The notes beneath the pieces are model-generated. The model searched no databases, was not told where the DNA came from, and saw only the letters and a list, made by a program, of their open reading frames with translations. A program made the translations under genes and the position numbers. Below, piece by piece: positions 24,806-36,000 of a stretch of DNA of 64,000 nt (position 1 is its first letter; every line of letters starts with the position of its first letter). The DNA comes from Patulibacter americanus DSM 16676 (GTDB lineage: Bacteria > Actinomycetota > Thermoleophilia > Solirubrobacterales > Solirubrobacteraceae): positions 1-64,000 of the forward strand of contig NZ_ATUD01000001.1 in the NCBI RefSeq assembly GCF_000420025.1, written 5' to 3'.

Positions 24806-26503
24806 TCACTCACGGTCGACTTCTGACTGCTGTCGCACGAACTCGACCGCCCGGGTCTCGAAGTCCCCTCGGGCCCGCTCGTCGAGGACGACGGCGAGGA
24901 GCGCGCGTGGACGGGAGCACCCTACGTAGAGGGCACGGAGGGTCTCGCGGTCCGAGATCTCCTTGACGCCGACCACCACCGCGGCCTGCGACTCGAGACC
25001 CTTGAAGTCGGCGGCCGTCGCCAGGCGGACGGACTCGCCGTGGCCATCGACCCCACGGACGAGCTTCGGCGCGTCGGGGGGCCACCGGCGTTCCAGCCGA
25101 TCGGCGACCCGGTCGTCGGTCGCGATCACGGTGACGTCCCGCGGTTCGATCCCGCGTCGTCGCCAGGCATCGACGACCGTGGCGACCGCTCCGGCCTCGT
25201 CCTTCGCATCGAGCACGTAACGGACCACGACGTCCGGTCCGCTCCGTGCCGAGGTCTCGTCTGGCGTCACAGCCGCGAGCAATGCCGTCATCTCGTTGAT
25301 CTCCGGCGTGTTGCGGCAGTTCTCGAAGAGCTGGAACTGCGTGGTGGCAGCACCGGACACCCGGTCGTACTGCAGCCGGTCGACGGCCTCGAAGACGTTC
25401 TGCTTGTGATCGAGGAAGACTCTCCACCGTCCTCGCGCCAGGCCCCCCTCGAGCAGGACGTCGAGGAGGTCCAGTGCACCCTCGACCATGAGGTCCTGGC
25501 CCTCGTCGACGACCAGGGCGTCGTAGGACCCGATCCGTTCGAGCTCCGAGACCGCCTCCATCGCCTGTTCCGGCAGGAACACGTCCAGCACATCCCGGTC
25601 CTCGGCATCAGGGATGAGCGCGCGTCGGTCGGCGGCGTCCACGAGCTCGTCGAGGAGTTCGCGGTACGACCGGACATCGACGCCGTCCGTCTCCACGGAA
25701 CGAGCGATATGCCGCGCCAGCGCCGCAGACCTGCAGCACAACAGGACCCGCTGGCCCGACCGCGCGAAGCGGGCGGCCTCGTCGGCGGCCAACATGGTCT
25801 TGCCAGTTCCGGCCCCGCCTCGCACGAGAGCGCGCTCCTGGTCCCGCATTCCCCGCAGGACGCGCCCTTGCGCGCGGGTCAGCTCGACGAGTTCGGCGTC
25901 CACCTCGGCCATGCGGGCCCGAAGCGTCGGGATCAGGTCGAAGGACGGCGCCAGGAACCGCACCACGGCTGCGCGCTCGGCACGCGAGAGCTGCTCGTCC
26001 CCCCGACCGTGAAACGCGTGCCAGTGCGTCGCCAGCCGTTCGAGGTAGTCCCTCATCGGACGGCGCAGATCGTCGTCGTCGTAGATGAGGTCGTGGTCGA
26101 TGCCGGCACCTCGCGCCTTGAATCGGACGTCGGGGAAGACCACGCCGTGGCCGACCACGGTCCGGCGGACCGGCGGGACGGCCGTGATGAGCTCGCCGTG
26201 GAGCGCCGCCGCACCTCCGCCCGCCTGCTGGAACGGGCTCTCCTTCAGGGCGTTGCCGTTCGTGGACCACGAGCCGCCCTCGGCGGTGACCTGACCGCCC
26301 TTCACCTCGAGGCAGAGGACGCCGAAGGGCCCCACGACCACGAAGTCGAGCTCGGCCCACGGCTTGGTCCTGTGCGAACTGAGACCGACGGAGTGGACGG
26401 CGAGCCAGTCGTCGGGCGTCTCGTCGCGGAGCCGGCGGTAGACGAGTGCCTCCGCGGCACTGCCGTTCTTGTCGGACCACGTGTCGGGATACATCCGGGC
26501 CAT
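24806..26503 (-). CDS. NERD-domain SF1 helicase (UvrD-like)
   Basis: A 565-aa protein. The N-terminal NERD domain (about 15-130) has WAELDFVVVGPFGVLCLEVK with Asp and Glu-x-Lys of the nuclease-like centre intact. The helicase has Walker A LVRGGAGTGKTMLAADEA (about 230), motif II ALVVDEGQDLM (about 334) and C-terminal DFKGLESQAAVVVGV and LRALYVGCSRPRALL. NERD-UvrD fusions are frequent in phage-defence loci, where they are thought to couple DNA unwinding to cleavage. It starts three bases after the DrmB-like gene ends, so it belongs to the same transcript. Confidence 0.85.
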   Translation of the reverse strand: MARMYPDTWSDKNGSAAEALVYRRLRDETPDDWLAVHSVGLSSHRTKPWAELDFVVVGPFGVLCLEVKGGQVTAEGGSWSTNGNALKESPFQQAGGGAAALHGELITAVPPVRRTVVGHGVVFPDVRFKARGAGIDHDLIYDDDDLRRPMRDYLERLATHWHAFHGRGDEQLSRAERAAVVRFLAPSFDLIPTLRARMAEVDAELVELTRAQGRVLRGMRDQERALVRGGAGTGKTMLAADEAARFARSGQRVLLCCRSAALARHIARSVETDGVDVRSYRELLDELVDAADRRALIPDAEDRDVLDVFLPEQAMEAVSELERIGSYDALVVDEGQDLMVEGALDLLDVLLEGGLARGRWRVFLDHKQNVFEAVDRLQYDRVSGAATTQFQLFENCRNTPEINEMTALLAAVTPDETSARSGPDVVVRYVLDAKDEAGAVATVVDAWRRRGIEPRDVTVIATDDRVADRLERRWPPDAPKLVRGVDGHGESVRLATAADFKGLESQAAVVVGVKEISDRETLRALYVGCSRPRALLAVVLDERARGDFETRAVEFVRQQSEVDRE

Positions 26504-26506
26504 CGG

Positions 26507-28213
26507 TCAGAGCCCCCGGAAGAAGCCGACGTCGGCGTCGTCGCGCGTCCCGACGAGCGTGGCCCGATCGAGGAAGCTGTTCATCTCCTCGCAGCTGGTC
26601 TCGGGCAGCAACGAGCAGCTGTGGCAGGCGGCGAGGTTCAGGGAGTCCGCCCCTCCCGCCTCGCTCTCGATACAGACCGGATCCGAGGAACACCAGGCCA
26701 TCCGTGCGACCCCTTCTCGGACGAACCTCTCGAAGCGGTCGGGTGCGCCCTGGGCGATCAACCCGCCGAGACTGCCCGCGGAGTCGGTCGTGGCGGTGTA
26801 GATCAGGAGCCCCAGTGCCCCGTCCTCGTGATAGAGGCGCTCGCGGAGCGACCCGGCCGGGTAGCCCGCGTCGAGCGACAGCTGCCCGATGAGCGCGTGG
26901 GCGAGGGCGTGGATCAGCAGGAACTCGGCGGTGACGTCACGGTCCGGCTCGGTGCCCCAGGCCTCGTGGCGCTCGATGTTCCGGCGGGCGAGCACCTGCG
27001 CCCGTTCGGCGACGGCGGGGCACCCTGCCCAGTCGGCGACCCGGTCGGCGTCGAGCCTCAGGAAGATGCCCTCCCCCTTGACCTCGATGGCCGGAAGCCA
27101 GTCGACGTCCTCGTTCAGGAGGGAGACGATGTTCGACCGCTCGCCGCCGGCGCCGCGGGGCGGCAGGATCCGCGAGAAGCCCGAGAGGGCCCGCACCTCG
27201 CGCAGGCGCGTGACGAGCTGGACCTGGCTGATCCAGTCGCGGAGCGTGGCAGGCACCTCGGCGGCGCGCGTGGCGAAGTCGACGTCATCGGTCGTCTCGG
27301 GGCGCCCGCGCACGAGCGCGTCGTACTCCTCGCGACGCAGGTGGGGCTCCCCGCTGGGCTCGCCGGCCTCCTGCAGCTTGCGCTCCTGGAAGATCGCGAC
27401 GAGCTCCTCGGACGTGAACCCGGTCTTCTCGTCAAGCCGCATCGACGTGATGACGGGACCGACGGCCTCGACCGGGAGGTGGCGCAGGGTGGGCCAGTGG
27501 CCGTCCAGGGCCCGGGAGGCTGAACGGGACCACGGGGGGATCGAGAGCGCCGAGCGCGTCTGGGAGAACCACACCGACGACGCACCACGCTGGAGGGCGC
27601 GCGGCGTCTGGTCGCAGGACTCGCGGTCGAAGGTCTTCCAAGGGCGTCGGCCCTGGCACGACGTCACGTTCCGCAGCGCGTACCGGTCGAAGGCGTCCTC
27701 CATGGTCCGCTGGGCGCCGCATGAACACTTGATGACGATGCCCTTCAGGGATGCCGTCTGCCCGGTCGACCGGAGTTCGAGGTCGTGCCGCCCCTCGGTC
27801 TTGGCCGCCCCACGGTGAACCCACCGCTCGTACGGGAAGTCGTCGATGTGGCCCTTCTCGCAGGCGATGACGAACCTGGACGGGACGAGCGCCGTGAGGC
27901 AGTCGGGGCAGTGGTTCAGGTCGGCGTGCGTGAAGTCCCGGTGGGGCGCGAGGCGTCGGCAACCCGGGCAGGACTGGAACGCCGGGAACCGGACGACGGG
28001 GACGTCGGGGCGGTCGTCGGTCGACGGCGGTTGGACGAAGCCGTGGATCCGCAGTTCTCTCTCGAGCCGGGGCTCATGCAGGTCCGGTCGGCCGACGTCC
28101 CAGCGCTCCAGGGCGGCGACCATGAACGCCTCATCGCCGACGGGGACGACGGACCCCACCCCGTAGGTGGTGACCAGCTGGCTCCGCCGGACGTGGCCCT
28201 TGATCTTCGGCAC
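26507..28213 (-). CDS. drmB: DISARM DrmB-like DUF1998 protein
   Basis: A 568-aa protein starting at GTG. The N-terminal signature VRRSQLVTTYGVGSVV is typical of DrmB. A zinc ribbon follows (CPGCRRLAPH...CPDCLTAL, then VIACEKGHIDDFPYERWVH) and a further CSCG. The C-terminal DUF1998 domain contains HALAHALIGQLSLDAGY, GALGLLIYTATTDSAGSLGG and a Cys-rich CHSCSLLPETSCEE. In DISARM, DrmB forms a complex with the DrmA helicase and senses DNA ends or unmethylated phage DNA. It begins two bases after drmA ends, the order expected. Length is in the normal range. Confidence 0.88.
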   Translation of the reverse strand: MPKIKGHVRRSQLVTTYGVGSVVPVGDEAFMVAALERWDVGRPDLHEPRLERELRIHGFVQPPSTDDRPDVPVVRFPAFQSCPGCRRLAPHRDFTHADLNHCPDCLTALVPSRFVIACEKGHIDDFPYERWVHRGAAKTEGRHDLELRSTGQTASLKGIVIKCSCGAQRTMEDAFDRYALRNVTSCQGRRPWKTFDRESCDQTPRALQRGASSVWFSQTRSALSIPPWSRSASRALDGHWPTLRHLPVEAVGPVITSMRLDEKTGFTSEELVAIFQERKLQEAGEPSGEPHLRREEYDALVRGRPETTDDVDFATRAAEVPATLRDWISQVQLVTRLREVRALSGFSRILPPRGAGGERSNIVSLLNEDVDWLPAIEVKGEGIFLRLDADRVADWAGCPAVAERAQVLARRNIERHEAWGTEPDRDVTAEFLLIHALAHALIGQLSLDAGYPAGSLRERLYHEDGALGLLIYTATTDSAGSLGGLIAQGAPDRFERFVREGVARMAWCSSDPVCIESEAGGADSLNLAACHSCSLLPETSCEEMNSFLDRATLVGTRDDADVGFFRGL

Positions 28214-28215
28214 GG

Positions 28216-31200
28216 TCAGACCCTCACGAGGTAGAGGTTGCTCTCGCCGTCGACGTCACGCAGCGAGCTCGGGGTGGGAAAGCCCTCTCCCTCGGCCTCG
28301 TCGGCGGACGAGAGGAGCGAGTTGACGGCGTCACGCGGGTTCGCGTAGACGAGCTTCGGGGCCTCACGTGCCCGCGCGACCCACTTGTCGAGGACGGCCT
28401 CGAACTCCTTCCGGACCGAAGGCCCCGAGCCCGGCTCGACACGCTCCGCACGGTCGGTGATCTGGTCCGCGAACGCCCGGAGCTCGGGCAGGTGCTTCTC
28501 GACGTCACGGGCTGCGGCGTTCTCCCGGAGGGCGGGCACCGCCGTGCGGGCGAGGGCCAGCAGGACCGCGTGCAGCGCCCGGTCGCGGGCGCGGGGGCTG
28601 AACGGCGTGACACTGGTGGACTCGACTTGGCGATAGAGGGCCGCGTGGTACGCGGTGAAGCTCTCGTAGTGCGAGCGGTCCCTGCTCCGACCGGCGTTGT
28701 AGAGCGTGAGCACGATGCCCGGGTGCTGGCGGCCGACCCGGCTGGTCGCTTGGATGTACTCCGCCGTGGCCTGTGGCTGGCCCATGACGACCATGAGTCC
28801 GAGCCGATCGATGTCGACGCCGACCGAGATCATGTTGGTCGCGAGGACGTAGTCGAGCGCCTCCTCGTGGGGGTACGCGACGTCCAACGACTGCAGGTGC
28901 CCGGGGATGACGGACGAGGGCTCCCTGCTGGTCAGCTCGATCTGCTTGTCGAGCTCGCGGGGCTCGTCGCCGGCGGCGACTAGCTGCATCCGGTCGCGCA
29001 CGTCGTCGAGCACCTGGATCCGGGCGCCACCGAGGACCCGCAGGCTGTTGAAGTAGCCGACGAGGGTCCAGTAGGGATCCCGATCCGCGTCGGCCGCGTC
29101 GACGTCCTGGGCACCCTGGAGCAGGGCCGCGTAGGCGCGGATCATGAGGGTGCTCTGGCTCGTCCCGGGGGCCATCGCCCCGACGTAGAGCCGCGCCGGC
29201 TTCGATCCCCGGTCGGCCGTCACGGAGAAGAACGAGTCACCCGCGTCGAGGCCCGGCGGAGGGAACTGCCGCATCTCCCGGTCGAAGAGCGCCTTGGTCT
29301 GGTCGGCCGCCCGTCGGATGGTCGCCGTCGACGCGATGACCTTGGGCCGCACCCCGCGATCGGTGCAGAGCAGGTCGATCGCGCTCTCGTACAGCCCGGC
29401 GAGCGTCCCCAGCGGACCTGAGATGAGGTGCAGCTCGTCCTGGACGATCAATTCGGGTGGTTTCACCGCCGAGCCGACGCCGAAGAGCTCGAACGCCCCC
29501 TTGACCCACGGCAACGTCGCGAACTTGTCGGCCGTCCCGATGACGAGGGTGGGCCGTTCGCGATACAGATCCTCGTCGACCACGTGGATCGGGAGTCCGC
29601 TGTTGAAGCGGCAGTGCTTGTCCCGGCAGCTGATGACCAATCGAGGATCCGACTTCGCGATCCAGTAGGCGCGGTGGTCGAGCTTCGTCCCGCACCACGG
29701 GCAGGCCCGCACCTGTACGGGATTACCGGCCTCAACCTCCTGGTTGACCCGGAGGCGGTCAAGGGCGGTCCGGGCCTCCTGGACCGTCGAGGGCGTCCCG
29801 TTCCGGCCCACCCACAGTCCGATGGAGATCGGGACGCGACCGAGACCGCCCTCGTCCTGTCGGATGGCCTCGAGCGCGCACATCAGTGCCGACGCCCGCT
29901 CGAACTGCTGGATGGTGAGCAGGCGCAGGGTGTAGCGCATCAGGACCGTCACGCCCCCGCCTGCGTCGCCATGCCGCAACCGGCGCAACATGACCGTGAT
30001 GCCGATGAGACCGAGGTAGGCCTCCGTCTTGCCACCACCGGTGGGGAACCACAGGAGGTCGAGGACGTCCCGGTCGCGGTGCTCCGGGTCGACGGTCCCG
30101 GAGAGGTTCAGGAGGATGAACGCGATCTGGAAGGGGCGCCAACGATGTCCCTCGCCGTGTTCGGGGGCCGGGCCCTCCTTCCCGCCGGAGATCCAGGCCG
30201 CCCTGGCCCTCTGCCGCCCCATCGCGAGGTTGGAGAGTCGAAAGGCCCGCCAGACGTCATCGACGGTGTCGATCAGGTCGATGCCCTCGTGGATCCGGGC
30301 CAGGGCGTCGCGGCACTCCTTCAGATGGTCGCCCGCGATGCCTTGGAGTTCCCCGGCGAGCGCCTCTCGGTCGGCTCCGCGAGCGTCGATCCAGCGCTCG
30401 TAGTCGTCGGCCAGCCGACGGAGCGCCGCGACGGTGGCGGCCCGGTCCTCTGAGGCAAGCCGTTCCATGCCGAGTCCGGAGGTGTCGATGGTCTGGTTGC
30501 TGTCCGCGAGAGGTAGCTCGTACGCGGGCACCGCGGCTGTCCGGATCGTCTCTGCGCGGTGCCGATCGACACCGAGGTCCCACTCCACCGACGTCCCATG
30601 GCCGACGGCGAAGTTCCGCACGTCGCGGTAGATCAGGCGGTAGCTCTCGAGGTCCGCGTCGTTGACCGGCAGCGCCGCTGCGTCGCGCTCCACGAACGGC
30701 GCGTCATCGCCCTCGGCCGTCAGCCGGACCTGGAAGTACGAGTTCGAGTCTTTCTCGAACTTCGGGGCCAGGCGCCGGTTGATCGCCACGATCGTGACGG
30801 GGACCCCGTCGGAACCATCCGCCTCGCGCGTGCGCACGTACAGGCCCAGACCCGCCTCGAGCTCGACCTCGCTGTCCCCGGCCGGACGACGGAGATCGAT
30901 CTCATGGTCGAACGACAGGGGGATGCGGGTCCATCGAGGCTCGGACTCCGAACCCTGGTTCTCATAGCGCGCCGCCTCGACGCGGACCTTGACGAGGGAT
31001 GCCCGGCGATCGACGGCGAAGGTCATCCCGAGCGACGACGGGTAGCGGGAGTTGGCGAGGCTGACAGGCGGGTCCGCGTAGGTCGCCTCCCCGTCGTCGT
31101 CATGCTCGTCGACCTCGTCCTCGGGCTCAACCTCGGCTGCGGTGCGCGGGTAGAGGACGCCTGCCACGTAGGTCGAGAACGGGGCATCAACAAGGGTCTC

Positions 31201-31290
31201 GTCCTCTGCGGATGGGCCGACGAGGTCGGCGCGGAGCCGGTCGATCAGGTCGTCCCTGACGGCATACTTCGCATCGAACCCCTGGCTCAT
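28216..31290 (-). CDS. drmA: DISARM DrmA-like SF2 helicase
   Basis: A 1024-aa helicase from the ATG at 31290, which overlaps the preceding stop (ATGA). The N-terminus has the family pattern LIDRLRADLVGPSAEDETL then STYVAGVLYPRTAAEVEPED. Walker A is LLWFPTGGGKTEAYLGL (about 415), motif II IVQDELHLISGPLGTL (about 618), motif III ASTATIRRA (about 654), and motifs V-VI NMISVGVDIDRLGLMVVMGQ and EYIQATSRVGR (about 815-850). A four-Cys unit (CPWCG...CRDKHC) sits between the helicase halves. These features match DrmA rather than DruE. With DrmB and the cytosine methylase it gives the DISARM core. Confidence 0.88.
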   Translation of the reverse strand: MSQGFDAKYAVRDDLIDRLRADLVGPSAEDETLVDAPFSTYVAGVLYPRTAAEVEPEDEVDEHDDDGEATYADPPVSLANSRYPSSLGMTFAVDRRASLVKVRVEAARYENQGSESEPRWTRIPLSFDHEIDLRRPAGDSEVELEAGLGLYVRTREADGSDGVPVTIVAINRRLAPKFEKDSNSYFQVRLTAEGDDAPFVERDAAALPVNDADLESYRLIYRDVRNFAVGHGTSVEWDLGVDRHRAETIRTAAVPAYELPLADSNQTIDTSGLGMERLASEDRAATVAALRRLADDYERWIDARGADREALAGELQGIAGDHLKECRDALARIHEGIDLIDTVDDVWRAFRLSNLAMGRQRARAAWISGGKEGPAPEHGEGHRWRPFQIAFILLNLSGTVDPEHRDRDVLDLLWFPTGGGKTEAYLGLIGITVMLRRLRHGDAGGGVTVLMRYTLRLLTIQQFERASALMCALEAIRQDEGGLGRVPISIGLWVGRNGTPSTVQEARTALDRLRVNQEVEAGNPVQVRACPWCGTKLDHRAYWIAKSDPRLVISCRDKHCRFNSGLPIHVVDEDLYRERPTLVIGTADKFATLPWVKGAFELFGVGSAVKPPELIVQDELHLISGPLGTLAGLYESAIDLLCTDRGVRPKVIASTATIRRAADQTKALFDREMRQFPPPGLDAGDSFFSVTADRGSKPARLYVGAMAPGTSQSTLMIRAYAALLQGAQDVDAADADRDPYWTLVGYFNSLRVLGGARIQVLDDVRDRMQLVAAGDEPRELDKQIELTSREPSSVIPGHLQSLDVAYPHEEALDYVLATNMISVGVDIDRLGLMVVMGQPQATAEYIQATSRVGRQHPGIVLTLYNAGRSRDRSHYESFTAYHAALYRQVESTSVTPFSPRARDRALHAVLLALARTAVPALRENAAARDVEKHLPELRAFADQITDRAERVEPGSGPSVRKEFEAVLDKWVARAREAPKLVYANPRDAVNSLLSSADEAEGEGFPTPSSLRDVDGESNLYLVRV

Positions 31291-33044
31291 ACGGCCTTCT
31301 CCCACTCGAATTCTCCGAGCCCCACCAGGCGGGGACGGAGCCACAGCCCGGAGGCGCCGAGGCCCGCCGCGTCACATGCCTCGGCTGTTCCCGCAACGGT
31401 CTCTACGCCCTCGATACGCAGCCTCGTGACCCGCGCAGGCGCTGCACCCTTCGTCCGACGGACCAGATCCGTGCCGAACGCGACGCCCGTCACCCCGATC
31501 ACTCCGGAGTCGTGACGCACCGCATAGCACGGGAGGTCACCGGTTCCGAAGTCCTGGTCGTCGACACGCTCGAGATCGACCACATCCGCCGGACGGACCT
31601 GGTCGACGAGGCGCAGTTGCAGCTCCCCGGGATCGGAGTCGATGCCGAAGACGCCCCCCGGGTCCGGTGAATGCACATCCCCACCGAGCGCCTCGATACC
31701 GAAGGTCTGCCACGGGCTGCGACCGCGCTTGAACAGCCGGCCGCCGCGACCCTCCTCGCGGTACCACCGCGTCCGATGTTGCGGTCGCGACGCGTGGTAG
31801 ACGAACCGTCTCGCCCTGCTCAACGCGACGAAGAGGACCCGCTGGTCGAGCTCGGCGTCCTCGTCGCGTCGGGCCCAGTCGACGATGACGCACTGGTCGA
31901 ACTCCAGGCCCTTGGCCCGGTGGATCGTCGAGACCACGATCCGCGCGTCCGGTTCCTCGGTCAGCTCCGGAGGCACGTGGCCGGTGCGGACCGCGTCCGC
32001 GACCGCGCTCGATCGCGCAGCCTGTTGGCGTGCCCCCCGGTCCAGCCGCTGCAATTGACGCCAGGCCTCGTCGGGTCCCGGAACGGGCAACGGCCCCGTG
32101 CGCAACCCTTCGAGTCGAGCATCGAGTTGACCCCGTGCGACTCGCGTCGACCGCCCCACGGCGGCGGCGACCCAGCCGGCGACCGGTCGGTCCGAAGCAC
32201 TCCTGCGCACCCGATGGGGCACCTCGCTCTCGTGCAGCAGATCGGACAGTGCCAGCGCCGTCGCGTTGTCCCGGCAGAGCACCCCCGTCCGCCCCTGGTA
32301 CGAGGAGACGAGCTCAGCCAGGCCCTCGAAGGCCCCGACGGTCTCGCACGCCACGAACATGTCGTCTGCCGGGAGTTCGAGGCCCTCGCCGGCCAGGAGA
32401 CGTTCCCGCACGACCGCGACGTCCCGCGCCAGGTCGCCCCCCGCCCGATGATTGCCTTCGAGCAGGATCTCTGTCTCGGCGAGACGTCCCAGGTCATCGA
32501 TGAAGTCGTCAGACTCGACGACGCGCTCATGGTCATAGATCGCCTGGGCCGGGTCGCCGAACGCCGTGAACCCACCCTCGAGGCGCTCGAGCAGTGCTCC
32601 GACGAACCGCGCTCGGGGCCCGACGAGATCTTGGACCTCATCGACGAACACGTGCCGCAGCGACGTCAAGGTCTCGTCGGCATCGCCACTCTGCACGAGG
32701 GCGGTGGCGCGGTCGATCCGGGCGTCGAACGTGCCACGGACCTCGACCTCGGCGTGGCGCGAGAGCAGGCGGCCAGCGAACGCGTCGAACGTCTCGGGAA
32801 AGATGCGCCCGATCCCGGTCGCCTCACGCTGCCTGCGCCGGAGCTCGCCCACCACGGCCCGCGTGAAGCTGAGGACGAGCACCTCGTCGGCCCCGACATC
32901 GTCCCGCACGGCCAGCTGTTCCGCTCGTTGCAGGAGCGTCCACGTCTTGCCGGCCCCGGGACCCGCGACCACGAACGCCCTGGCGCCGACGGGCAGCGCG
33001 ATCACCTGCGCCTGTGCGCCGACGGCCGTCTCCGGTGCGCTCAT
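31287..33044 (-). CDS. UvrD-like SF1 helicase of the island
   Basis: A 585-aa ATPase. I chose ATG 33044, which overlaps the stop of the upstream gene (ATGA); the longer open frame upstream is a shadow of that gene. Walker A FVVAGPGAGKTWTLLQRAEQ is at about residue 30, motif II VFVDEVQDLVG about 135, motif III-IV FGDPAQAIYDHE, and C-terminal STIHRAKGLEFDQCVIVDWA (about 380) with LFVALSRARRFVYH. It is shorter than true UvrD and ends in a strand-rich domain of about 150 residues without known match. It sits between the GHKL-helicase fusion and drmA, coupled to both, so it should be part of the same complex or pathway. Confidence 0.82.
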   Translation of the reverse strand: MSAPETAVGAQAQVIALPVGARAFVVAGPGAGKTWTLLQRAEQLAVRDDVGADEVLVLSFTRAVVGELRRRQREATGIGRIFPETFDAFAGRLLSRHAEVEVRGTFDARIDRATALVQSGDADETLTSLRHVFVDEVQDLVGPRARFVGALLERLEGGFTAFGDPAQAIYDHERVVESDDFIDDLGRLAETEILLEGNHRAGGDLARDVAVVRERLLAGEGLELPADDMFVACETVGAFEGLAELVSSYQGRTGVLCRDNATALALSDLLHESEVPHRVRRSASDRPVAGWVAAAVGRSTRVARGQLDARLEGLRTGPLPVPGPDEAWRQLQRLDRGARQQAARSSAVADAVRTGHVPPELTEEPDARIVVSTIHRAKGLEFDQCVIVDWARRDEDAELDQRVLFVALSRARRFVYHASRPQHRTRWYREEGRGGRLFKRGRSPWQTFGIEALGGDVHSPDPGGVFGIDSDPGELQLRLVDQVRPADVVDLERVDDQDFGTGDLPCYAVRHDSGVIGVTGVAFGTDLVRRTKGAAPARVTRLRIEGVETVAGTAEACDAAGLGASGLWLRPRLVGLGEFEWEKAV

Positions 33045-36000
33045 GCGACGCCGGCACTCCCGACGCCGGCGTCCCAGAGATGCTCGAAGCCCCGGAATGC
33101 GAGCTCCTCGCCGAAGTTCTCCACCGTGTCGGCGACGTTGACGATCAGGCACTCGGGAGAGCCGCCGTTCTTCGGCCCACGCAGGCCACGACCGACCATC
33201 TGCTGGTAGACGTTCGGCGAGTAGGTCGGCCGCGCGACGTAGACGGCGCGCACCATCGGGGCGTCGAAGCCCTCCTGGAATACGGCGTAGTTGGTGATGA
33301 CCTTCAGGCGACCGGCCTTGAACTCCTCGACGTAGTGCCGCCGAGCGGCGGGCGGAGTCCGACCCGAGACAGTGGCAGCTGGAATGCCACGTGACGTGAG
33401 CAATCCCGCCATCACCGCGGCGTGCTCGAGTGAGGCGCAGAAGACCAGCGTGGTCCAGTCGTCCGGCTGCGACTCGATCGAGTGCAGGAGCTCTCGGTTC
33501 CGGGCCAGGTTGTTGGCGAGTCGGTCGCCTGCCGACGACGGCAGCAGACGGGTCCGCTTGAGCTCGGCGAACTCCTTGTCGTCCAGGGCGATGTCGGTGC
33601 CCTTCAGGACCCGGTGCTCGGCGCGAGACAGGACGCCCATCTCCTGGAGCGCCTCGTATGGATCCCGCTCGCCGAAGGCAGCACGATCGAGGCGGCGCTT
33701 GCCGAAGCGGTTGACGAGGCGTTCGGTGTCGACCTCGCTGATACCGCGGTACGGGGTTGCCGTCAGGCCGATCAGCGGAGCCCGTTCCTTCCGTCGGTCC
33801 ATTCCCTGCCATTCGAGGAGCTGCGTGTACGACGGGCTGATCGCGAAGTGGGCCTCATCGATGACGATGCAGGTCGCGCGGGAGAGCCATTCGTAGTGCT
33901 GCTTCTCGAAGACGCCGCTGCCGAGCTTGTCGATGGTCGCGACGACGACATGGGCGCCCTCGGCGGGCGGCTCGGCCTCGTTGTTGCGCCAGAGCCGGCT
34001 GATGGTCAGACGGGTCTGGGGCCCACGATCCCGCCACAGTTCGCTCCAGGCCTGGACAGCCTGCTCGCACAGCTCGTCGCGTTGGGCGACCCACAGGATC
34101 GGAGAGCCGAGGGTACCGTCGCGGACTGCCTCGATCAACGCCTCGATGGCGACGCGGGTCTTGCCGGCGCCCGTGGGCAGCGACACGATCCCGCGCGGGC
34201 GACCTTCCTTGGGGTCGATCGTCAGCAGGGCGTGGATCTCGTCGACGACCGCCCGCTGATACTCGTGGAGGTCGTTCAGACCCGGGGGGCCACTCACCTC
34301 CAGGACCGGCTCGCGCTGGGCAGCGGGGAAGCCAGCGTGCTCGTCTTCGAACTTCAGCCGACGGACGAACTCCAGGGCTTCTCGCGACGCCGACCACCGA
34401 CGCGGCGGTTGCAGACCTGCGTCCTCAAAGTCACTCGCAAAGACCTTCAGTGTCTCGACGCCATGTACTGCGAACGCGAGGCGCGCCAGGGCGACGTGGT
34501 CCGGGGTCCCGGCGAGGTCCTGCGTCGCCGTCAGCAGCGAGGCCGGGAGCTCCGTCCGAAGACGCTCCTCGGACACCACGATCGAGAGCTTGGTCGCCTC
34601 GTCCGGTGCGTTCCGGACCTCGAGCTGGCGGCGTCGGATCTCGCCGTCGAGCTTGTTCTCGATGATCCTGGTGATCCGCGCTCGGTCCAAGTCGAGGCCG
34701 AGCCGGGGACCGAGATGCACGAGGATCTGCTCGAGCTCCAGCCCGTCGTCGAGGAACGCCACTCCGTCGGCGACGTGCACGAGCGTGGCCTCGGACTCGC
34801 GGCCTCCGGCGCCCGAGGTCTCGATGCGGAGCTCACTGCAACGCGCGACGACGGTGGTCCCGAAGGCCTCGGGCAACATCGGGCGCAGTGCGGGGAACAG
34901 GTCGACGAGTGCGATGCGTGGAACGCTCTCGATGGCCACGACCGTCGTCGCGATCTCGTCGTCGCCGCGGATCAGGCTCCACCGCTCGACGAGCATCTCG
35001 GCGTCGTCCTCTGCGACCTCGAGCAGTGCCTGGCCCCCTGCCCGCAGGACCGAGGCGGTCTTCTTCGAGGAGGTGACCCGGACCTCCGCCGCGTCGCTCT
35101 CGACGGCGACGCCGTCCCCGGGTACGAGCAGATGCGTAGGGCGGTCTGCACCCGCCCGGGCAGCCGCGATGTAGAAGCGTTGCGCCAGTCCGACATCGAG
35201 TGTCGCCGCCAGACGGCCGAAGGCCTCGACCCACTGCGCGTCCGAGAGGTCCTCGAGGGTTTCCGGCAGGTTCAACGCCGCCGAGGCCTCCATCGGGATC
35301 CGCGCCACCGGCAGAACCTGCCGCCACGACTGCAGCCTCGGACCGACCCACGACGCCGGCCCAACCAGCCCGGCGCTGGTCTGCGCCAACCCATTGCGTC
35401 GGACGGCGTCGATGACCGGGTGGTCGACGGTGATCGACGGATAGCGGTTCTGGGGGTAGCTCACCTCGGTCGCGGGGAACGTGCCCTGTGCCTCGAGCAA
35501 CGCGCGTGTGAAGGCGACCTTGCCGTCATCGTCCAGATACGCCAGAGGGGAAATCGGGCCTGCCACGGCACGGGTGGAGATCTCGATCCGGGTCGGGTCC
35601 GGGTTGGCCTTGCCTGCCTTGGCGACGAAGTGCATGCGCGTCCGCTCGAGGAAGTCCCGCATGGCGGGCTCGTGCTCCGAGGCTGCACCGCCCGCGGGCG
35701 CGGTGACCGCACCGAGGAGGCGGATGAGATTCAGGTGCTCCCGGTGGTGGTGCACGTCGACGGTGACGTCGGGCGCCGCGTCGGCCCGTGCGATCTGTCC
35801 GGGCAGGAGGGTCATCGGCAGACGGATGAACCGGCCGGAGACCACCTTTACGCTGATCAGGTCGGAGCCTATTCCGGCCGCCGCAAGAAGCTGAAGCGCA
35901 TCGTTCGGGGCCGAACGACCGGCGAGGCTCCAGAAGCTGTCCCAGTCGGCGCGGGACGACTTGGGCCGGAACGTCTGCAGGAAGATCTCGAGCTCAAGTG

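Noticed and set aside
22385..24826. Long plus-strand frame opposite the HelD-like gene
   Set aside because: The minus strand has unmistakable helicase and HD motifs; the plus frame has none.
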